In this document: positions 62,471-64,000 of the stretch, in pieces | How positions within the stretch are numbered: position 1 is the first letter of the stretch | Layout: the number at the start of each line of letters is the position of its first letter | Origin: Jeotgalicoccus aerolatus | GTDB lineage: Bacteria > Bacillota > Bacilli > Staphylococcales > Salinicoccaceae | DNA: 64,000 nucleotides | Direction: 5' to 3' | Assembly: GCF_014635205.1 (NCBI RefSeq) | Contig: NZ_BMCN01000001.1 | Coordinates: 310,001-374,000 of the forward strand | The notes under the pieces: model-generated | What the model was told of the DNA's origin: nothing | The model's database searches: none | What the model saw: only the letters and a program-made list of their open reading frames with translations | Program-made: the position numbers and the translations under genes

Positions 62471-62905
62471 TTACTCACCGGACTCTAAGAGATTGACGTA
62501 TTCACCGTAGCCTTCTTTTTCAAGATCTGCTTTAGGAATAAAATCAAGCGCTGCAGAGTTGATGCAGTATCTTAAACCGCCGAGTTCTTTCGGTCCGTCG
62601 GGAAAGACGTGGCCGAGATGGGAATCTGAAGTTTCACTTCTGACTTCGGTGCGGCGCATGCCAAAAGTCGTATCGAGATGTTCCGATACGTCTTCTTCGG
62701 ACGCTGATTTGGCAAAGCTCGGCCAGCCGCATGAAGAATCAAATTTATCATTAGACGTAAACAGCGGCTTGCCGCTCAGTTTATCGACGTAAATCCCCTC
62801 TTCGAAATGTTTCCAGTATTCATTTTCAAACGGTGCTTCCGTACCGTTCTCTTTCATCACTTGTCTTTCAAGATCTGACAGTTCATTAATATCTTTTCTA
62901 GCCAT
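62471..62905 (-). CDS. msrB: Peptide-methionine (R)-S-oxide reductase MsrB
   Basis: A 144-residue enzyme. CGWPSF has one Cys, and the catalytic region [12 protein letters not shown] holds the active Cys; [10 protein letters not shown] is the MsrB signature. The metal-site CxxC pairs are absent, as in other staphylococcal MsrB. It repairs R-Met-sulfoxide. Its ATG overlaps the msrA stop (TAATG). Confidence 0.95.
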   Translation of the reverse strand: MARKDINELSDLERQVMKENGTEAPFENEYWKHFEEGIYVDKLSGKPLFTSNDKFDSSCGWPSFAKSASEEDVSEHLDTTFGMRRTEVRSETSDSHLGHVFPDGPKELGGLRYCINSAALDFIPKADLEKEGYGEYVNLLESGE

Positions 62906-63426
62906 TATTTTTCACCCCATACATTTTCGACGAATCCTTGTCGTCCTGAACCTTTATAAAAAGCATTGTAATGCCCTGTATTTTTCTTGTAGAAATCCTG
63001 GTGTTCTTCTTCTGCTTTGTAGAAATTTTTATACGGCAGCACCGGCGTATTAATCGATGCGCTGAAAATTTTTGCTTCGTCGAGTTCTTTAATGACCTGC
63101 AGTGCGATTTCATGCTGGTTCTCATCGTGATAAAAAATCGCCGGCATGTACTGCGGTCCGCGGTCGCCAAACTGGCCGCCGATATCTGTCGGGTCAAATG
63201 TTTTAAAGAAGATTTCAAGCAGTGCGCGGTAGCTCATCGTATTTTCGTCAAAGTCGATTTGCACGGCTTCTACGTGGCCTGTTTCACCTGTAGAGACTTG
63301 TGCATAAGTTGGATCGGGCTCATCCCCGTTAGAGTAGCCTGAAATAATTTCATTGACGCCGTCCCACTGATCGAACGGTTTAATTAAACACCAGAAACAT
63401 CCGCCTGCTAAAGTTGCAGTTGCCAT
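62905..63426 (-). CDS. msrA: Peptide-methionine (S)-S-oxide reductase MsrA
   Basis: A 173-residue enzyme. LAGGCFWCL holds the catalytic Cys (about 11) in the GCFWC motif; [29 protein letters not shown] and [15 protein letters not shown] are conserved MsrA segments. It reduces S-Met-sulfoxide with thioredoxin. ATG behind AGGAGGAATTAA. First gene of the msrA-msrB-yozE-deoD series, 13 bases after the upstream gene. Confidence 0.96.
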   Translation of the reverse strand: MATATLAGGCFWCLIKPFDQWDGVNEIISGYSNGDEPDPTYAQVSTGETGHVEAVQIDFDENTMSYRALLEIFFKTFDPTDIGGQFGDRGPQYMPAIFYHDENQHEIALQVIKELDEAKIFSASINTPVLPYKNFYKAEEEHQDFYKKNTGHYNAFYKGSGRQGFVENVWGEK

Positions 63427-63439
63427 AATTTAATTCCTC

Positions 63440-63991
63440 CTAAAAAGTGTTGTTAATTGAAAAATACCATGCATCGTTTTCATAGTCTATTGTATCGACC
63501 TGAAGTTCGACGCCAAAATACTGTTCGAAGATCGACATATCGATTACAATGGCCCGCTCCTCTTCGCTCATCTCAATACCTGCAGGTAAATCGACAAGAT
63601 TTCTGAGCGCGGTATAGAGCACATCTCCATTGATAGGCAGACCCGCTAAGTTTAAATCTGTCAGCTCGATAATAATCGTATTGCCGCTGACGACGGGTTC
63701 ACCGGAAATGCTCGAGTTAATATCGAAACCGAGCAGCTGTTGAGCAATATCGACATCGATGCCGTTCGTATTAATATCCACTGTGAATTCTTTATAGGGA
63801 ATATTTTCGTTAATGAGCGATTCGACTGTACTATTCGATAAAATAAATTCTATATCCTGCGGTTCTTGCGCAGACTCATTTTGAGCTGTCTCTTCATACG
63901 ACTGATTAAAAAATAAAAAGACAGCAATGAGACAAACAATGTTAATCGCCAGCAGGATAAAAAATAAGGTCATCCATACTTTTTTAGTCAT
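63440..63991 (-). CDS. ypmS: YpmS-family (DUF2140) membrane-anchored protein
   Basis: A 183-residue protein with an N-terminal membrane helix (about 7-29, MTLFFILLAINIVCLIAVFL) and an extracytoplasmic domain ending in YENDAWYFSINNTF. The pattern (ESLINENIPYKEFTVDINTN, ITLPVPVDI-like GLPINGDVLYTALRNLVDLP) fits DUF2140/YpmS, whose role is unknown. It is followed directly by msrA. Its promoter lies beyond the edge. Confidence 0.82.
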   Translation of the reverse strand: MTKKVWMTLFFILLAINIVCLIAVFLFFNQSYEETAQNESAQEPQDIEFILSNSTVESLINENIPYKEFTVDINTNGIDVDIAQQLLGFDINSSISGEPVVSGNTIIIELTDLNLAGLPINGDVLYTALRNLVDLPAGIEMSEEERAIVIDMSIFEQYFGVELQVDTIDYENDAWYFSINNTF

Positions 63992-64000
63992 GACTTACAG

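Overview
The window reads as chromosomal DNA of a member of the Staphylococcaceae (Bacillota), probably a salt-adapted, non-aureus genus such as Jeotgalicoccus or Salinicoccus. The genus is an inference. The support is gene content and order: femA-femB; cvfB, an ABC-F gene, then a lysine operon asd-dapA-dapB-dapD-deacetylase-alr-lysA; csp, DUF1033, xpaC-telA, brnQ, odhB-odhA, arlS-arlR, murG, ctpA, deoD and yozE-msrB-msrA. This follows the order I know from Staphylococcus aureus. No rRNA or tRNA gene was seen.

Positions 1 to about 15300 are an accessory region with much gene decay. It holds two adjacent broken short-chain dehydrogenase genes, a broken AT-rich helicase gene divergent from an intact PD-(D/E)XK nuclease-like gene (5103-6239), an M20 peptidase gene, and a cluster of type I toxin-antitoxin elements. 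An Fst-like toxin (8304-8399) lies back to back with a Y-family DNA polymerase gene, and both have LexA-type boxes. Next come a graveyard (IS1182-type transposase, P-type ATPase and membrane-protein fragments) and an intact AT-rich ATPase-HNH pair (11965-14441) that looks like a Septu-type anti-phage system.

Positions 15300-33500 hold strain-adaptive metabolism: two copies of a TVP38/DUF488 divergent module (the second DUF488 gene is decayed), a butanediol-type SDR, a GMC oxidoreductase facing a cytochrome c lipoprotein, the cadCA metal efflux operon, a SatD-like HTH gene with paired palindromic operators, a lipoprotein, a three-gene fem cluster for cross-bridge synthesis, an orphan Phd-type antitoxin, a second Fst-like type I locus and a SigB-type stress gene.

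Positions 33600-64000 are core chromosome: oligoendopeptidase F, CvfB, ABC-F, a lysine riboswitch and the DAP/lysine operon, cold shock protein, TelA/XpaC, BrnQ, 2-oxoglutarate dehydrogenase, the ArlRS two-component system, MurG, a PAP2 phosphatase, the CtpA protease, DeoD and methionine sulfoxide repair. Five intergenic spacers carry tandem or dispersed palindromic repeats with a 40-42 or about 82 base period. They sit just after terminators and look like a non-coding repeat family typical of this genome.
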